A program made the translations under genes and the position numbers. Below are positions 34,065 to 34,540 of a stretch of 34,540 nucleotides of DNA, piece by piece. Below the pieces are notes generated by a model. It was not told the origin of the DNA and ran no database searches. It saw only the letters and a program-made list of their open reading frames with translations. Every line of letters starts with the position of its first letter. Position 1 is the first letter of the stretch. The DNA is from Bifidobacterium breve (GTDB lineage: Bacteria; Cyanobacteriota; Cyanobacteriia; PCC-6307; Cyanobiaceae), in contig CALPNT020000008.1 of the NCBI GenBank assembly GCA_943325005.2, positions 1-34,540 of the forward strand. Direction: 5' to 3'.

Positions 34065-34540
34065 ATGTTCGACGCCTTCACCAAGGTCGTTGCGCAGGCT
34101 GATGCCCGCGGCGAATTCATCAATGCTGGTCAGATCGACGCCCTTTCGGCGATCGTTGGCGACAGCCTCAAGCGGATGGATACGGTCAACCGGATCACCT
34201 CCAACGCTTCCGCCATCGTCACCAACGCTGCTCGCGAACTCTTCGCTCAGCAGCCTGCTCTGATCTCCCCCGGCGGCAACGCTTATACCCATCGCCGCAT
34301 GGCTGCTTGCCTGCGCGATATGGAGATCGTTCTCCGCTACATCACCTACGCCGTCTTCACGGGCGATGCTTCCGTCCTGGAAGATCGCTGCCTCAACGGC
34401 CTGCGTGAAACCTATCTGGCCCTTGGCGTGCCTGGCGCTTCCGTGGCTGAAGGCATCCGCAAGATGAAGGACGCCGCCATCTCGATCGCCAACGATCGCA
34501 ACGGCATCACTCCTGGCGATTGCTCCGCCCTGATGTCCGA
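34065..34540 (+). CDS. cpcB: C-phycocyanin beta subunit, 3' end outside the window
   Basis: The beta subunit of phycocyanin carries two phycocyanobilins. The first 158 codons are present, of about 172. Both chromophore cysteines can be seen: Cys82 in [15 protein letters not shown] (consensus 84) and Cys153 in [11 protein letters not shown] (consensus 155). Asn72 in GGNAYTHRR is the site of the usual methylation. The start [18 protein letters not shown] is typical. A ribosome binding site GGAG lies 7 bases upstream. cpcA is expected just beyond the edge. Note the order cpcC-cpcD-cpcB rather than the classical cpcB-A-C-D. Confidence 0.98.
   Translation, partial: MFDAFTKVVAQADARGEFINAGQIDALSAIVGDSLKRMDTVNRITSNASAIVTNAARELFAQQPALISPGGNAYTHRRMAACLRDMEIVLRYITYAVFTGDASVLEDRCLNGLRETYLALGVPGASVAEGIRKMKDAAISIANDRNGITPGDCSALMS

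Overview
The window reads as a piece of a GC-rich picocyanobacterial chromosome (Synechococcus/Cyanobium type). Photosystem II genes (psbB, psbT, psbM), phycobilisome genes (cpcT, a cpcL-like linker gene, cpcC, cpcD, cpcB), the response regulator gene rpaB and the cyanobacterial block psbB-psbT-nrdR-rps1 all support this. Genes for phycocyanin rods are present and no phycoerythrin gene is seen, which hints at a phycocyanin-rich (green) strain. The lineage and pigment type are inferences from gene content. The species cannot be named.

Layout. 1-2208 (minus strand): yjbQ, then a phosphonate/phosphite-type ABC transporter cluster phnD - small unknown ORF - phnC, with phnC cut by the window edge. 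2663-5892: a convergent selenium pair, mnmH (tRNA 2-selenouridine synthase) and a fused FAD-oxidoreductase/SelD gene, whose 3' ends overlap by 4 bp. 5985-7407: a 64-codon ORF, a VIT-family metal transporter, and a convergent yccF-family gene. 7408-12597: a gene-poor stretch with an unknown 225-aa protein, rpaB, the broken remains of an HPP-family membrane protein gene, and an AraC-family regulator. 12598-14948: a CNNM/CorC-type membrane protein, a tiny membrane ORF, and the tail of the next cluster. 14451-16525 (minus): prmC-tsaC plus two small membrane proteins. 16967-18812 (minus): a hot-dog thioesterase and dprA. 18885-19733: a tandem universal stress protein.

20131-28552 is the dense core. 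psbM and a 2Fe-2S ferredoxin gene lie on the minus strand, divergent from psbB-psbT, which end in a clear intrinsic terminator. Then follow nrdR, rps1, a HAD phosphatase, metK, an FGGY sugar kinase, a 39-aa membrane peptide and a DUF2470 protein. Several of these overlap at stop and start codons, so much of the run is probably one translationally coupled operon. After that come comF (no ordinary start codon visible), tRNA-Phe(GAA) and a small unknown gene.

29682-34540 is a phycobilisome island: lyase cpcT, a rod linker with a hydrophobic C-terminal tail (CpcL-like), an unknown coiled-coil-like protein on the opposite strand, rod linker cpcC, rod cap cpcD, a terminator, and the first 158 codons of cpcB.

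Most of the window is ordinary, well-conserved cyanobacterial housekeeping. The items most worth a second look are the broken HPP gene beside rpaB, the SelD fusion paired with MnmH, the 80-aa ORF inside the phn cluster, the CpcL-like linker, comF without a start codon, and several very small membrane-protein ORFs. I did not find a convincing wholly new system.
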